DNA from: Sorghum bicolor
Taxonomy: Eukaryota; Streptophyta; Magnoliopsida; Poales; Poaceae
Direction: 5' to 3'
Assembly: GCF_000003195.3 (NCBI RefSeq)
Contig: NC_012878.2
Location: 43,259,209-43,323,208 of the forward strand
DNA: 64,000 bases
Each line of letters begins with the position of its first letter. Within the stretch, counting starts at the first letter, position 1. The notes under the pieces are model-generated. The model ran no database searches. It was given only the letters and a program-made list of their open reading frames with translations, and was not told where the DNA came from. This document shows, one piece after another, positions 33,177 to 46,736 of this stretch. Made by a program: the position numbers and the translations under genes.

Positions 33177-33636
33177 TGTGGGGGTATAAACCCCTATACC
33201 CTTACGGCTAGACTTGGGCCAGGAGGCTTGGCCCATTACGAGACGAGTTTGAGGCTTGATCCGACTGCTCAGAGTTTCGCGCAAGGAAACAAGACATGGA
33301 GATCAAGCCGGATTCTAGTCGGTTAGAATAGGAATTGATATCGTGCTATCTATGGCAATTGTAATCGACTAGGATTAGTTTCTAGATCTGTAACCCTGCC
33401 CTCCGGACTATATTAGGAGGGGCAAGGGACCCCCCTAGGACACATTATTCTCTCAATACAATCCAATACAATCAGACACAGGACGTAGGTATTACGCCCA
33501 CACGGCGGCCAAACCTGGATAAAAACCTTGTCTGTGTCTTGCGTCACCATCAAGTTCGTAGCTTGCGCACCGTCTACCGATAAACTACTACCATAGGCAT
33601 ACCCCAAGGTAGACTGCCGACTAGCTTTCGTCGACA
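33177..33636 (+). repeat. 5' LTR of Tat copy 2
   Basis: 460 bp, TGTGGGGGTATAAACC...TTTCGTCGACA. It includes CTATATTAGGAGGGG (from about 33407), a TATA-like position in the middle. Confidence 0.92.
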
Positions 33637-33637
33637 G

Positions 33638-33655
33638 TGGCGCACCAGGTAGGGG
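33638..33655 (+). other. Primer binding site of Tat copy 2
   Basis: TGGCGCACCAGGTAGGGG, 1 nt after the LTR. It has the TGG start expected for a tRNA 3' CCA; the tRNA species was not assigned. Confidence 0.7.
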
Positions 33656-33684
33656 GTGTGCATACAGATCTCTCGACGAACAAG

Positions 33685-36074
33685 ATGGTCATCGTTCTAG
33701 CTTCCGCGGCCATACCCGAAGGCCTCACGTTCACCGTCGGCCAGATCACGTGGACGACTCGTGGCGGCGGCCTCACGACCATGACTTCGGAAGAAACCCA
33801 GATCCGATCTGGGACGACAGCGACGTCGACTCCGATCACGCTGACTCCGAGCACTCGACCACCGCTCGCTCGTTACAAGGGAAAGAAGGTCGACGACTCG
33901 GATCTTTTCCGAGCCCTTGATCGCGCCGATCTCAGTCTCCTCGAAGCTTCCCGACTGGTAGATGGGATCTCGCGCCGATCTGATCAAGTCACGCCGACAG
34001 ACTCCTTTGACTTCTGCCGGCCAACTCGTGTCGTCACACACGAACAGCTAGGGACGTCCTTGACAATAACGTCAACCCCCACGGGGCGGTGCGTCGAGCT
34101 CAAGGCAGACCCAGACCAGAGTCCTCCCTATGGACTAAATAACTCGGCCATTCACTACTCACGGCACGTTCAATCCCTTTTTGATAGGGCAGGATGGTCG
34201 CCAGAACAGACCAGTCGACCAGTTCGCCACTATGTCAACATGGTGTCCATTCAAGTGCTACCGGATGGCCAGGCTTCCAGCACAAACTCCAGCACGGGAT
34301 CCGTCCCCACCGAGGTTATAAACTCTGAGGACGAAGACTACGACCTGGATTTACCACCGTATCCTCCGGGTTACTCTCGCTTCCCTGTCTTTCCGCCCCG
34401 GCGGGGAGATCTTATTTTCAATGTCAGTAACGACGAATCGGTCACCGATGGGGAAACCGACGAGCAGAAGCAGCTCCACGAACAGTGCAATGCCGACCGT
34501 GCTTGGCGACGCGCGGATGAGGAACGGCAACTCGCGCCGCACAACCTCAGTGACGCTTTCAACATGGTCGGAGATCAGCAAGTCTACAAAACGCCAAGCA
34601 CTAACGTGGTTGTTGCTATGGCGAACCTGGACCGACTCCCTAATACTCCCGAGTGCCAGGGGGTCCGATCCAGCGTACGCGCACACCTGATCGCCGCGAT
34701 GGGACCGACAGCCACCTTACTCAAAAGGGTCCAAGCTATCTCCTACGCAGAAGACTCTTCCGACCAGACTCATCGCAGCCGAACTTCACCACAACTTAGC
34801 GAACACCAGCGTAGCCGCTCTCCCAATAATCGCAGGAAGGATGTGGGGCGTGGCAACCGTGGTCGGGGCGCCGGGGACTACCATGGGCAGAGGCATGGGC
34901 ACGGTCAAGAAGTAAACCAGGACAGGGATCTACGATACAACATCCCTCCCAAGGACGCCCGAGACCGCATCAATAGGCGCACCACGGAAAGAGCGGTGCA
35001 CGAGAACTTGCGGCGCATTGAGTACGATGCCGTGCATGGCCCCCCCAGCCTGAGATAGTTTTCCTCACACCTTCGCCAAGTCGTATGGCCCCGCAACTTT
35101 AAACTCGAGAAGCTTAAAAAATACGACGGCAAGGAAAATCCAGAAAACTGGATCACTCTCTACGAGATTGCAGTCCGATCAGCAGCAGGAGATGAACACA
35201 TCATGGCTAACTACTTCCCGGTTGTCCTCGACCAGGCTGGTCATCAGCGGCTCCTTGGCCTGCCCGAGCACTCTTTCGACTCTTGGGAAGAATTGCGCCA
35301 GGCGTTTATCGACAACTTCATCGCTACCTGCGAGCAGCCTGGGAAGAAGTACGACCTCGAGAGAATAAGGGACAAAAAAACGAACCTCTGCGCGATTACA
35401 TCCGACGATTCTCGGATATGCGTCTTAAGATCCCAAGAATTTCTCACGACGAGGCCATATCGGCTTTCATCAAAGGGCTACGCTTCCACGAAGCTTTGAG
35501 GAACAAGATACTGCGCAAAAGGCCGACCACGATGGCCGAGCTCCTCGCCACGGCAAAAAACTACGCTGAAGCCGACGACGCGGAAAAGCTCATCCGAGAA
35601 GATGCGAGAGGCCCTGACCAACCCCCTCGACGGGACGACAGTCGTGGTCGTTTTGACAACAGGAACCATCGTCGCCCTGACAACTGTGACCATAGAGAAG
35701 GTTGGGATAGGCGGCGTGACAACCGCGATGACTTCTGGGGCAAGCGCCCTCGCGACCACGACCACGAGGTGAATACGGTCAAGCGTCCCAATGGGCGGCG
35801 GGACTACCAGGAAGATTACAATAAAACATTAAAGGGACCATGCCAACTCCACCACAAGTCCAATGACACGATGGAAGAATGTCGTGTCCTTAAAAACATC
35901 TACACGCGGCGGGCCGCTCAAGACAATTCTGCCAAGAACAACGGGAAGCAGGACGGGCGTGGTCACGAAGACGAAGACGACGACCAGGATAGGGACTCGC
36001 GACACCAGTACGTCAATCCCACCGACGTGGTCCACTCCATCTTCGGAGGCAAAGTTTCCATCGAGTCTATGTGA
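33685..36074 (+). pseudogene. gag: Gag of Tat copy 2 (decayed)
   Basis: The first in-frame ATG is 33685. The N-terminal half is Thr/Ser/Arg-rich and low in structure. The gag core (EKLKKYDGKENPENW to FHEALRNKILRKRPTTM) is at about 35100-35540, followed by an Arg/Asp-rich tail and a CxxH...EEC knuckle remnant near 35850. Breaks: TAG at 35056-35058; a one-base loss in the A7 run 35374-35380 that moves the frame; and TGA at 36072-36074 in a conserved basic stretch. The frame then continues into protease, so gag and pol were one reading frame. Confidence 0.88.
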
Positions 36075-39000
36075 GAAAGAAAGCTTCTGAAGAGAGCTTG
36101 CCTCAACGTGGACCCCACAGATGGTCTGACCGCTGATCCGAAATTTCCCCCCTGGTCGCACAGGGAGATCTCCTTCAGCAGGAAGGATCAATGGGCCGCC
36201 ATTCCAGAGCCAGGACGCTTCCCTCTAATCCTGGATCCTTGCATCAATAGTATCAGATTCGAGCGTGTGCTTGTTGACGGGGGAAGCTCCATCGACATCC
36301 TCTTTCGCAATAGCTTGCCTGCCCTCAAGATAACCCCGGCACAGCTAAAGCCCTATGACGCTCAATTCTGGGGAGTCCTGCTAGGTCAAAATTCAGTACC
36401 CCTCGGATAGATAACACTGCCTGTCCAGTTCGGAATGCCCGACCACTTTTGAACAGAGTTCGTCAACTTTGTGGTCGCCGACTTTGATGGCACTTACCAT
36501 GCAATACTGGACCGACCATCGCTGACAAAGTTCATGGCAGTTCCACACTGCTCATACCTGGTCCTCAAAATGCCTACAGAGAAAGGCGTCCTAACTGTCA
36601 GAGGCAATGTGTATACCGCATACACTTGCGAGGAGGAAAGCTTCAAGATCACCGAAGCAATTGACCTTTCAATCCGCATGGCAGAAACCGTAGCCCAAGC
36701 CGCACAGCTTCCACCTGAACAGCTCCGACTGCCCGAGCAGGAGACTCCGAGGAAAAATTCAAAGTCCAAAGAGCACGAGGTACAGCTGGTCGACAGCAGC
36801 CCTAAGAAGACGGCCCTCATCGGGGCCAACCTGGACCCTAAATAGGAAGACGCGCTCGTCACGTTTCTAAGGGACAATGTGAGTGTTTTCGCATGGAAAC
36901 CCGCAGACATGCCCGGTGTCCCACGAAACCTGATCGAGCACTCCTTAAACGTCTCGAAGACCGCAAGACCCATCAAGCAAAAGCTGCGACGGTTCGCTCA
37001 TGACAAAAAGGAGGCTATTATGACAGAAATAACGCGGCTTCTAGCAGCCGGATTTATTAAAGAAGTGTATCATCCCGATTGGCTTGCTAATCCAGTCCTT
37101 GTAAGAAAAAAGAACAATGAATGGAGAATGTGCGTTGATTACACTGATCTCAATAAACACTATCCTAAAGATCCTTTTGGTCTCCCTCGCATCGACGAGG
37201 TGGTCGACTCAACGGCCGGATGCGAACTTCTCTCCTTTCTAGATTGCTACTCTGGTTATCACCAGATCTCACTAAAGGAAGACGACCAGATCAAAACATC
37301 TTTTATCACTCCTTTCGGTGCGTATTGCTACATGACCATGTCCTTCAAACTTAAAAACGCTGGAGCCACTTATCAACGGGCTATTCAGCAATGCCTCCAC
37401 GACGAGATTCATGATGACCTCGTCGAGGCCTATGTAGACGACGTTGTCGTCAAAACAAGGGATGCAAGCACTCTAATCGACAACCTAGACCGAACCTTCA
37501 AGGCACTAAATAAATACAAGTAGAAGCTTAACACCAAAAAATGTATCTTTGGGGTCCCCTCGGGATTACTACTCGGCAACGTCGTCAGCCGCGACGGCAT
37601 ACGGCCGAATCCCTCAAAAGTCAAGGCAGTACTCGACATGCGACCACCAAAGAATGTCAAGGACATTCAAAAGCTCACCGGTTGCATGGCTGCCCTCAGC
37701 CGTTTTATCTCCAGACTGGGAGAAAAAGGCCTCCCCTTCTTCAAACTTTTAAAGGCATCGGAAAAATTCTCCTGGATAGAGGAAGCTGACGCTGCGTTCA
37801 CCCAGCTCAAAACTTTTCTCACTTCACCACCCGTTCTCACAGCACCCCAACCTAACGAGGACCTACTCCTTTACATAGCGGCAACCGATAGGGTCGTCTC
37901 CACGGCAATGGTGGTCGAGCGGGACGAGCCAGGCCACGTGTACAAGGTCCAAAGACCAGGTACCCTCAGATACAAAAGCTCATCTACGCCATCTTAATAA
38001 CTTCAAGAAAGCTGAAGCATTACTTCGACGGTCATCGGGTCTTGGTAACAACTAGTTTCCCTATGGGGGACATTCTGCGCAACAAGGACGCCAACGGCAG
38101 AATCGTTAAATGGGCAATGGAATTATACCCATTCTCCTTAGATTTCCAGAGCTGCACTACCGTCAAGTCCTAGGCCTTGGTCGACTTCATCGCAGAATGG
38201 ACGGACCTCAACGAGCCCCCCCTTCGGACATCTCTGACCACTGGTCAATGTTCTTCGACGGGTCCCTAAATATCAATGGCGCTGGCACCGGAATACTGTT
38301 CGTATCGCCCAACAAGGACAAACTACGCTACGTCCTTAGGATCCTCTTTCCGGCGTCAAACAATGCCGCTGAATACGAAGCATGCCTACATGGCATACGA
38401 CTGGCCGTCGAACTAGGAGTCAAGCGCCTCTACGTCTACGGTGACTCTGCCCTGGTCATCAACCAGCTGAATAAGGAATGGGACACAACCCACGAAAAGA
38501 TGGACCTCTACTGTAAAGAAATTCGGAAATGGGAGTCCAACTTCTATAGCATAGAATACATCCATGTGGTCCGGGACAGGAACCAGGCAGGAGATGCGTT
38601 ATCAAAGATAGGGTCATCTCGGGCCCAGATTCCGCAAGGTGTCTTCGTTCAAGACATCCACGCGCCAAGCGTCGGTACAGACCTGGTCGACAAGCAACCC
38701 TGTGAGGCAATGCTCATAGACGATACCAACCCGACAACCAGCAGCCGCGATTGGCGTACTCCCTTCATTAAGTATATATTGGACGGATCGGGTTTGCAAG
38801 ACAAGACGGAGAACGAGCGTCTCACCCGGTGGTCCAAGAATTACATACTGGTCGACGGTAAACTTATGCGAAAAAATGCAAGCTCCGAAGTATTGCTAAA
38901 ATGCATATCCCAAGATGACGGCGTCAAGCTCTTAAGTGACATACACGCCGGATCCCACGGCAACCACGCTGCCTCCAGAACACTGGTCGGGAAAGCCTTC

Positions 39001-39990
39001 CGAGCAGGTTTCTACTGGCCAACCGCAGTCGCTGACGCCGAGAAACTGGTCCGACATTGTGAAGGATGCCAGTTCTTTGCCAAGAGGACTCACGTGCCTG
39101 CTCACGAGATTCAAACTATTCCGTCGTCCTGGCCTTTCGCCTGTTGGGGCCTTGACATGATCGGGCCATTTAAGCCGGCCCCAGGTAATTTCAAGTTCGT
39201 CTTCGTGTTAATCGACAAATTCTCGAAGTGGATCGAGTACATGCCACTGGTCAAAGCAACCTCCGAGAAGGCTGTGGAATTCCTCAACCAAATCATACAC
39301 AGATATGAGGTTCCCAACAGCATAATTACCGACCTGGGCACTCAGTTCACTGGCACTGCATTTTGGGACTTCTGCGATGACAGGGGCATAGTCGTAAAGT
39401 ATGTGTCAGTAGCTCACCCACGGGCCAACGGTCAAGTAGAGCGAGCGAATGGAATGATTATTGATGCTCTAAAGAAAAGGCTGTACACCAAAAACGACAG
39501 AGCACCAGGACGATGGATGAAGGAGTTGCCGGCTGTGGTCAGGGGTCTCCGAACACAGGCCAGTCGCAACACGGGTGTATCACCCTTCTTCATGGTTTGC
39601 GGCACCGAAGCAGTGCTTCCGTCCGACGTGACCTTTGGATCTCCAAGAGTTGAACATTTCGACCAGTCTTTGGCTGATCTCGCCAGAGAGCTCGAAATCA
39701 ACTGCACAGAAGAAAAGCGCCTGGTCTCATGCCTTCGAACAACAAAATACCTCGAAGCTATTAGGCGGTATCACAACAGGAACGTCAAAGACCGTTCCTT
39801 CGTGGTCGGTGATCTAGTACTCAAGTGGAAAACAAGCCAAGAAGGATCGCACAAGTTATCCACAACTTGGGAAGGACCCTTCGTGGTCGCTGAGGTCACA
39901 TGCCCTACGTCTTACAGATTAGCGTACCCAGACAGAACGCGCCTGCCTAACTCTTGGCACATAGACAACCTGCGGCGTTTTTATCCATAA
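36075..39990 (+). pseudogene. pol: Pol of Tat copy 2 (protease, RT, RNase H, archaeal RNase H, integrase; decayed)
   Basis: Protease motif LVDGGSSIDILF lies near 36270. RT covers about 37000-37520, with MCVDYTDLN and YVDD (VEAYVDDVVV). Its connection and the gypsy RNase H run to about 37960. A Tat-type second RNase H starts at about 38240 (MFFDGSLNINGAG). Integrase spans about 38930-39990: H-H-C-C zinc site, LDMIGP, IITDLGTQF (usually D-N-G) and GQVERANG. Breaks: TAG 36408, TGA 36450, TAG 36843, TAG 37521 (Trp position), a deletion of about 40-50 bp near 37960, TAG 38171, and a frameshift in the C7 run 38216-38222. The 626-codon frame 38110-39990 is intact and holds the archaeal RNase H and integrase. 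Confidence 0.9.
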
Positions 39991-40283
39991 GTTCCAGCAC
40001 TTTTCGTTTGTAAATCTCTTATGATCGGCAGTAATAAAATTTTTTCTTTCTTGCTATGTCCTTCTTTTTGCAGAGCTTTGGACAAGTGCTATAATCTTCT
40101 TTTAGGACCAAGATCCTTAAAGATTATTAACTCAACTCAGTGATACATCACTCAGACAACGTCGCAGCGCTAAAAACCATGGTCATAACAAATCAATCTT
40201 TATTACAAACTTTACATACAAAGTTTACAATAAACACCCCTCTGGGTGGTCTCTAGTATACTCCTACAGACTACTCTACAGGT
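39991..40283. other. Convergent 3' ends of Tat pol and antisense gene
   Basis: Non-coding. AATAAA near 40032 could end the plus-strand transcript; the antisense frame stops at 40284. No other feature was seen. Confidence 0.5.
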
Positions 40284-40592
40284 CTATTGCTCGGGCTGAT
40301 CACCCGCACAGCCCTGTCGTCCAGTTGAAGGGGTCGGGGCCACCGGCGCCTGGCTGGTCGTGACCGCAGGCGTCGACCGCCCATCTCTGGCAATGGACGC
40401 TCCCGACAACTCTCTGGCTGACCTAACTGACCCGGGCTGGTCGGGGGGAGTCGCTGTCCCGCAGAGGTTGATGTCGCCGATCATTGTCGACGACAGATCA
40501 AGCAGACCAACACGAAGGTCGTCCGCCTCCTTCGGACCAACCTCCTTGGGGTACCCCCTCTCCAGTTGGGAAAGGTCGACCAGAGGATAGTG

Positions 40593-40597
40593 AGCGC
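40593..40597 (+). repeat. Target site duplication of element C (left)
   Basis: AGCGC, repeated at 49916-49920. Confidence 0.9.
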
Positions 40598-41832
40598 TGT
40601 TGACGGTTCTTAAGTATCAATTTTAATTATCAAATAAACAAGAGAAAGGACCAATATGCAACCAACACCTAGAATTAGGGTTTGATCTGACAGAATTCCA
40701 CGAGTTTTGTTGTTTATCTGTTTCTGCAGGGGGTTATCCGGAAATAAGGAAGAAAGGCCCACATGTCGGGATTACATAGAGATATCAACGCACCGCACGA
40801 TTTTCCACCATCTAGAAGACTCCAGAAGCCACGGGAAGAAGACGGAGGCCGAAAGGGGCCAGGCCCAGGGCGCCCGCCCCTGGTGACCTGGGCGCCCGCC
40901 CCCCTCTGGATGCCAATCAGGACTCTCTTCGCTCGGGATATTCCACCGACCTATTGGATCAAGAAAAACATAGTACCACCTCGCCTATCGACCCAAAAAT
41001 GCATAGAAGGGGAGGACTATATAAGGAGACCCCCCTGGCCCCTGGAGAAGACATGAAGAAATTATCATAGAGACTGAGGGGTGCCCTCGAAGGAAAACCT
41101 CTTCTCTAATTAATATTTCTTTTTAGGCTTAGCAACCAATGTAAGGTAGAAATAGATCTTCTAGTTTCTACTAGATTGACAGAGATAGAGTGGAGGTGTA
41201 GATTGGAGGAAGCCCGGCCTGTCGGTGTCTACTCCAAGCTTGTACCTGCGGGATCAAGTTATCCTAACCCGAAGCTTGCTCCTAGGATTCTTCAGTAATT
41301 CGACTTCTAAATTCTAGTAAGTTCTTGTTTTATTGTTCTTATGGTTTATGAGTTTACTTTAATCTCTTCGCGTAGAGTTTAGAGTAATCATTGCTGGCGT
41401 AAACGTGGTGTTTAGGCTGGGGTACTCATGGATATTCCCTGACTAGCTGGACCGTGGTAGTAGTGAGGAACGTGACAATTCCGAGCTACCTTTGTAGATC
41501 ACATCTCGTTAGCAGGAAGGATAGGGTTTATAGGTGCGGGTCGAACATCCTTTGTGGTGTCTAGATTCCGTTAGCCTCCCCATTAGAATAGTAGATCATC
41601 CTTACCAAGGTTAGAAGGAGACTACGGTTGCAGTCTTCTCTATTTATCACTCACATCGAAAGACATTCTGTGTGCCTAAAGGTTAGTAGTAATAGACCGG
41701 TTAGTCAGATGCACTCTTTATCCTAGTGGTAAAAAAATAAATACGATACTCTGGATAATTTCCCGGGTGAAATGCTCACCGATATCCGTGCGCTTGCGGA
41801 TCAATTCCTTATTGCGTTCCCAAATATCAACA
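40598..41832 (+). repeat. 5' LTR of element C
   Basis: TGTTGACGG...TATCAACA. It holds two copies of GGGCGCCCGCCC (about 40868 and 40890) and TATATAA at 41018-41024 followed by GGAGACCCC. Confidence 0.92.
41018..41024 (+). promoter_or_regulatory. TATA box of the element C LTR
   Basis: CTATATAAGGAGACCCC, about 120 bp downstream of the GC palindromes. Confidence 0.65.
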
Positions 41833-41840
41833 AGCATTTC

Positions 41841-41858
41841 TGGCGCCGTTGCCGGGGA
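41841..41858 (+). other. Primer binding site of element C (tRNA-Asp type)
   Basis: TGGCGCCGTTGCCGGGGA, complementary to the plant tRNA-Asp 3' end, 8 nt after the LTR (spacer AGCATTTC). Confidence 0.92.
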
Positions 41859-41964
41859 GAAAGACGGTTGCTGAGATAACCTGAGTCTTACTACTAGCTT
41901 GTATCTATACTTTTATCTTTTCTTATCTTTTATATTCTTTATTTATTTTCTTTACTCTTACCTT

Positions 41965-42732
41965 ATGGAAAACCAAAATTCTAAATCGATCCATGAATCT
42001 GCAATCCCTTTAGCAACTGACCTTTTACCATGGGAGTCATCACAGCCTATCCAAACATCCCAGTATAAGTTAAGTTCTAGGTTGATTGCCATGATTCAAA
42101 ACCTATCTTTTTCGGGAAATGAAGACGAAAACCCTTACCTTCATATTAGAGATTTTGAGCAAACATGTGATTGTCTTCGCATTGAAGGCATTTCTGATAA
42201 AACTTTACGTTGGAAGCTTTTTCCTTTTTCCTTAAAGGGAAAAGCTAGACAATGGTACAGTCAGAAGGTAAGTCAACAACAAGGTGAATGGGGAGTTTTA
42301 CGAGCTAACTTTTGTCTAGATTTCTACTCCCTTGACCGTATAGCCGACCTTAGACTCGAAGTCCTATCTTTTAAACAAAAAGATAATGAAACTTTGGGGA
42401 AATCCTAGAAACGTTTTTCTGATCTTTTAGAATCTGGTCCAAACCTTAATCTTGAAGACCCTGTTCTTTTATTTCATTTTTTTCGAGGTCTTCATAAAAA
42501 TCACAAGCAAATGCTACACACAATGTCTAGAGGTTCTTTCTTTCGCATCCCTGCCGATAAAGCTAGAGTGATCCTAGATAGAATCCTAGAAGCTGAGATG
42601 GATAATACCCTTCATGATGAAACCTACGAAGCCAAAGTAGACACTTTGCCAAATTCTTCATCTACTTTAGCTATCCCAAGTTCTGAGCCACAAGAGGAAG
42701 AAATTCCACCACCGGATTTCATGCTGGATTAG
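41965..42732 (+). pseudogene. gag: Gag of element C (one nonsense codon)
   Basis: I chose ATG 41965 (MENQNSK). The upstream in-frame ATG 41899 would add an improbable Phe/Leu/Tyr-rich leader. The gag core includes LRWKLFPFSLKGKARQWY and an MSRGSFFRIPADKAR segment. TAG at 42406-42408 sits where Trp is usual in the family (GKSW-type). The frame then runs on to 42732 and overlaps the start of the pol frame. At roughly 255 codons it is short compared with element A and lacks a CCHC knuckle, so gag has either shrunk or lost its end. Confidence 0.8.
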
Positions 42733-45700
42733 AATCCGATCTTTTTGCCGATTTTGGAAATATTTCAAACTACCATTCTATTGACAAACCCCAAAACGGC
42801 CAGTTTAGCATTTATTTGCCAAGTGAATATCAATTGAGATAGCTTATCTCAGTAATGAGTAGCAAATGGTTGGAGGAATCAGAGCTTTCCTCTGATGTGA
42901 TCCGTTTGGACACACCCTCTATAACTATACGCTGTGCTTATAATTCTGATCGATTTAATGCTCTCTATAATCCTGTTGTGGGGATCAACATCATGTCTGA
43001 ATCTTTTGCACTTAAACTATTTAAAAATCTTGTCTTAACCCCCACAACAAAGGTCATAAAGGAATCTTCGGGACGATTAGTCCCCAGTCTTGGAATTATT
43101 AATGTCCTACCTCCTACGGTAGAAGGCTCGATGGTTCATTTGAACTTCTATATCTTTGATACATGGGACTTCGACCTGTTAATAGGACAACCTTTTAGAA
43201 GACTCCTTTATGAAGGTCATACTGGAAAGCTACACATTTCTTTTGGAAAAAATTTTAAATTCCCAATAATAATTTCACACTCCTTAAACAATAAGGCCGA
43301 GTCATATCTTTTGCCTGATCCTATGGAGGAAGTAAAGGCTGCATCTCTAGAGCTTTTAGATGAACCAGACTTAGAAGACGAAACTCCTTTCTTCACAGAA
43401 GAAGAAGACGAACCTTCTGAGCCTGAACCCTTAGATGAGTTTGCAGAAACACCTAGACCCCCCATAGAGCTTAAAACTTTACCACCCGGTCTTACCTATG
43501 CTTTCCTAAACAATAATCCAGAGTTCCCTGTGATCATTAGCGATAAACTCACTCAGGATCAAACGCTGCGATTAATGACCATTCTTGAGAAACATCACTC
43601 AGTGTTCGGCTACTCACTCCAAGATCTTACAGGAATCAGTCCTATGATTTGTACCCATCGTATTCCAACAGATCCTTCTGTTTCACCCTCTCGAGAACCC
43701 CAACGTAGACTTAACAACACTATGAGAGAGGTAGTTAAAAAGGAAGTTATAAAGTTGCTGCATGCAGGGATTATATATCCTGTGCCACACAGTGAGTGGG
43801 TAAGCCCAGTGCAAGTTGTGCCTAAAAAGGGAGGCATGACTGTTATTATGAATGAAAAGAACGAGCTAATTCCGCAACGCACCGTCACAGGATGGCGGAT
43901 GTGCATAGACAATAGAAAACTAAACAAAGCCACGAGAAAGGATCACTTTCCTTTACCTTTTATAGATGAGATGCTAGAGCGGTTAGCAAACAATTCATTC
44001 TTTTGTTTCTTAGATGGATATTCAGGGTATCATCAAATCCCGATCCATCCCGATGATCAAAGCAAAACCACTTTTACATGCCCGTATGGAACTTATGCTT
44101 ATCGTAGAATGTCTTTTGGGTTATGTAATGCACCAGCTTCTTTTCAAAGATGCATGATGTCTATATTTTCTGATATGATTGAAGAGATTATGGAAGTTTT
44201 CATAGATGATTTCTCTGTTTATGGAAAAACTTTTGATAGTTGTCTTGAAAACTTAGACAAGGTTTTGCAAAGATGTGAAGAAAAGCACTTAATCCTTAAT
44301 TGGGAAAAATGTCATTTTATGGTTAGGGAAGGAATAGTGCTGGGACACCTAGTGTCTGAAAGAGGTATTGAGGTAGACAAAGCTAAAATTGAAGTAATTG
44401 AACAACTACCTCCACCTGTAAACATAAAAGGAATTCGAAGCTTTCTTGGCCATGCTGGTTTTTATCGTAGATTCATAAAAGATTTTTCATTTATTGCTAG
44501 ACCACTTACTCTTTTGCTAGCCAAGGATGCTCCTTTCGAATTTGATGATGCATGTCTAACATCTTTCAATTTATTAAAGAAAGCACTCATCTCTGCACCA
44601 ATCATTCAACCCCCTGATTGGTCGTTGCCTTTTGAAATTATGTGTGAAGCTAGTGATTATGCTGTAGGGGCAGTATTGGGACAAACTAAAAATAAAAAGC
44701 ATCATGCAATTGCTTATGCCAGTAAAACTTTGACAGGAGCTCAACTTAACTATGCAACCACTGAAAAAGAGCTTCTGGCTGTTGTCTTTGCCATTGATAA
44801 ATTTAGATCTTATTTAGTTGGAGCTAAAATAATTGTTTACACTGATCATGCTGCACTAAAATATTTGCTCACTAAAAAAGATGCTAAACCTCGCCTGATT
44901 AGATGGATCTTATTACTCCAAGAATTTGACTTAGAAATAAAAGATAAAAAGGGAGTAGAAAATTCTGTTGCTGATCACTTGTCTAGAATGTATTTTAAGA
45001 GTCCACAGGAAACCCCCATCAATGATTCACTTCGGGACGACATGCTCTACGGGATTAACACGTCTGACCCCTGGTATGCAGATATTGTTAATTTTATGGT
45101 TTCAGGGTATGTACCACCAGGAGCAAACAAGAAGAAGCTTATTCAAGAAAGCCGTTCACATATATGGGATGAGCCGTACCTCTTCCGGGTATGTTCTGAT
45201 GGCTTACTTAGGAGATGTGTGACCACTGAGGAAGGATGGAAGATCATCGACAGATGTCATTCATCACCATATGGAGGTCACTATGGAGCATTCCGTACAC
45301 ATTCAAAGATCTGGCAGTGTGGATTCTACTGGCCTACAATGTATGAAGACACGAAGCAATATATCAGAAGATGTGGGCCATGTCAAAGGCACGGAAATAT
45401 AAATACAAGGGAAGCAATGCCACTCACCAACAACCTTCAGATTGAGCTCTTTGATGTCTGGGGAATAGACTACATGGGTCCATTTCCTCCATCAAAGAAG
45501 TGCGAGTACATCTTGGTGGCGGTTGACTATGTCTCCAAGTGGGTAGAGGCATTACCTTGCAAACATGCCGACAATGTCAGTTCAAAGAGGATGTTCGAAG
45601 AAATTATATTTCCAAGATTTGGAGTCCCCAGAGTAGTGATAAGTGATGGAGGAGCACACTTCATCGACAAACGCTTCAAGCAATATCTATCAAGACATGG

Positions 45701-46358
45701 AATCCGTCACAACGTCGCTACCCCTTATCATCCTCAGACAAGTGGCCAAGCAGAGACTTCCAACAAACAAATCAAGAATATTCTTCAGCAGACAGTAAAT
45801 GAAATGGGAACGGCGTGGAAAGATAAGTTACCCGATGCACTATGGGCATACCGGACAGCATACAAAACCCCAATCGGAATGTCTCCACACCAATTGGTGT
45901 ACGGGAAGACTTGCCATCTACCTGTTGAACTAGAGTTCAAAGCACACTGGGCCATAAAGAGATGGAATATGGACCTAGATATTGCTAGAGATTATAGAAG
46001 AATGCAACTATCAGAATTGGAAGAATGGCGAGAGAAAGCATATCACAATTCAAAGATCTACAAAGAAAGAGTCAAGAGGTGGCATGACAAGAGAATCAAG
46101 AAGAAGGAGTTCACACCCGGAGATAAGGTATTACTTTTTAATTCCAGGGTGAAGCTTTTCGGGCATGGAAAACTCCGAAGCAAATGGGAAGGACCATTCA
46201 AGGTAATTAATTCATCAGCCCACGGAGCTATCACACTTCAAAATAGCGAAGGTACGTTATTCAAGGTAAATGGTCAACGTCTTAAATTATTTTTAGAGCC
46301 CAATGAAGAATTTGAAGAAATAGACGTAGTCCATTTTTACCTTCCCATGGAGAATTAG
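42723..46358 (+). CDS. pol: Pol polyprotein of element C
   Basis: Open from 42855 to 46358 (1,167 codons). The same frame extends back to about 42723 through a TAG at 42840-42842. A protease-like region lies near 42950-43200; its active-site Asp is not evident ([13 protein letters not shown]), common in this grass Athila group. RT covers about 43740-44350, with [11 protein letters not shown] and FIDD. RNase H starts near 44630 ([13 protein letters not shown]). Integrase lies at 45230-45790 with H-H-C-C, then D (WGIDYMGP), D (VISDGGAHF) and E (SGQAETSN), all present. A C-terminal GPFKV-type tail follows; there is no chromodomain. Pol lies in the -1 frame relative to gag with overlap, so a frameshift, natural or mutational, separates them. 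This is the most intact polymerase in the window. Confidence 0.93.
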
Positions 46359-46468
46359 GGCCCGACCTTTTTAGTCTGATGATTTTTGGGTCATATATAT
46401 ATATTTCTAAATAATTTCGTATCTAGAAACGCGCTCGAGAAAGTGGGCCCACAGAGGGGCCAGAGAGA

Positions 46469-46736
46469 GGGCGGGCGCCCAGCTCAGGCGGGCGGGCGCC
46501 CAGCTCCTGTTCCCCCTCGGTCCCGACTTTCTCTGTTATAGAAAATGCACTTATGGTAATTCGAATAATCCCTCGGATAGAAAGTTTCGCACGCACGTCG
46601 ACGGGAGAAACCCGAACAACCCATAGAGGCACCTTTTGACCCCTATATAAACAGACCCCTAACCTCAGTTTTCAAACACCAAACCACCAAGCCTTCTCTC
46701 CTTCAATTAGAGCTTGATTAGTTCCTTGCTGCTCCA
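46469..46736 (+). promoter_or_regulatory. Internal promoter-like block before the 3' ORF of element C
   Basis: GGGCGGGCGCCC occurs twice (46469-46502); it is the reverse complement of the 12-mer repeated in the LTR. TATATAA at 46644-46650 is followed by ACAGACCCC, close to the LTR's TATATAAGGAGACCCC. The ORF starts 87 bp further on. Confidence 0.65.

Noticed and set aside
46423..46632. Minus-strand frame over the internal promoter block of element C
   Set aside because: Product of GGGCGGGCGCCC repeats, opposite to the direction of the element's genes.
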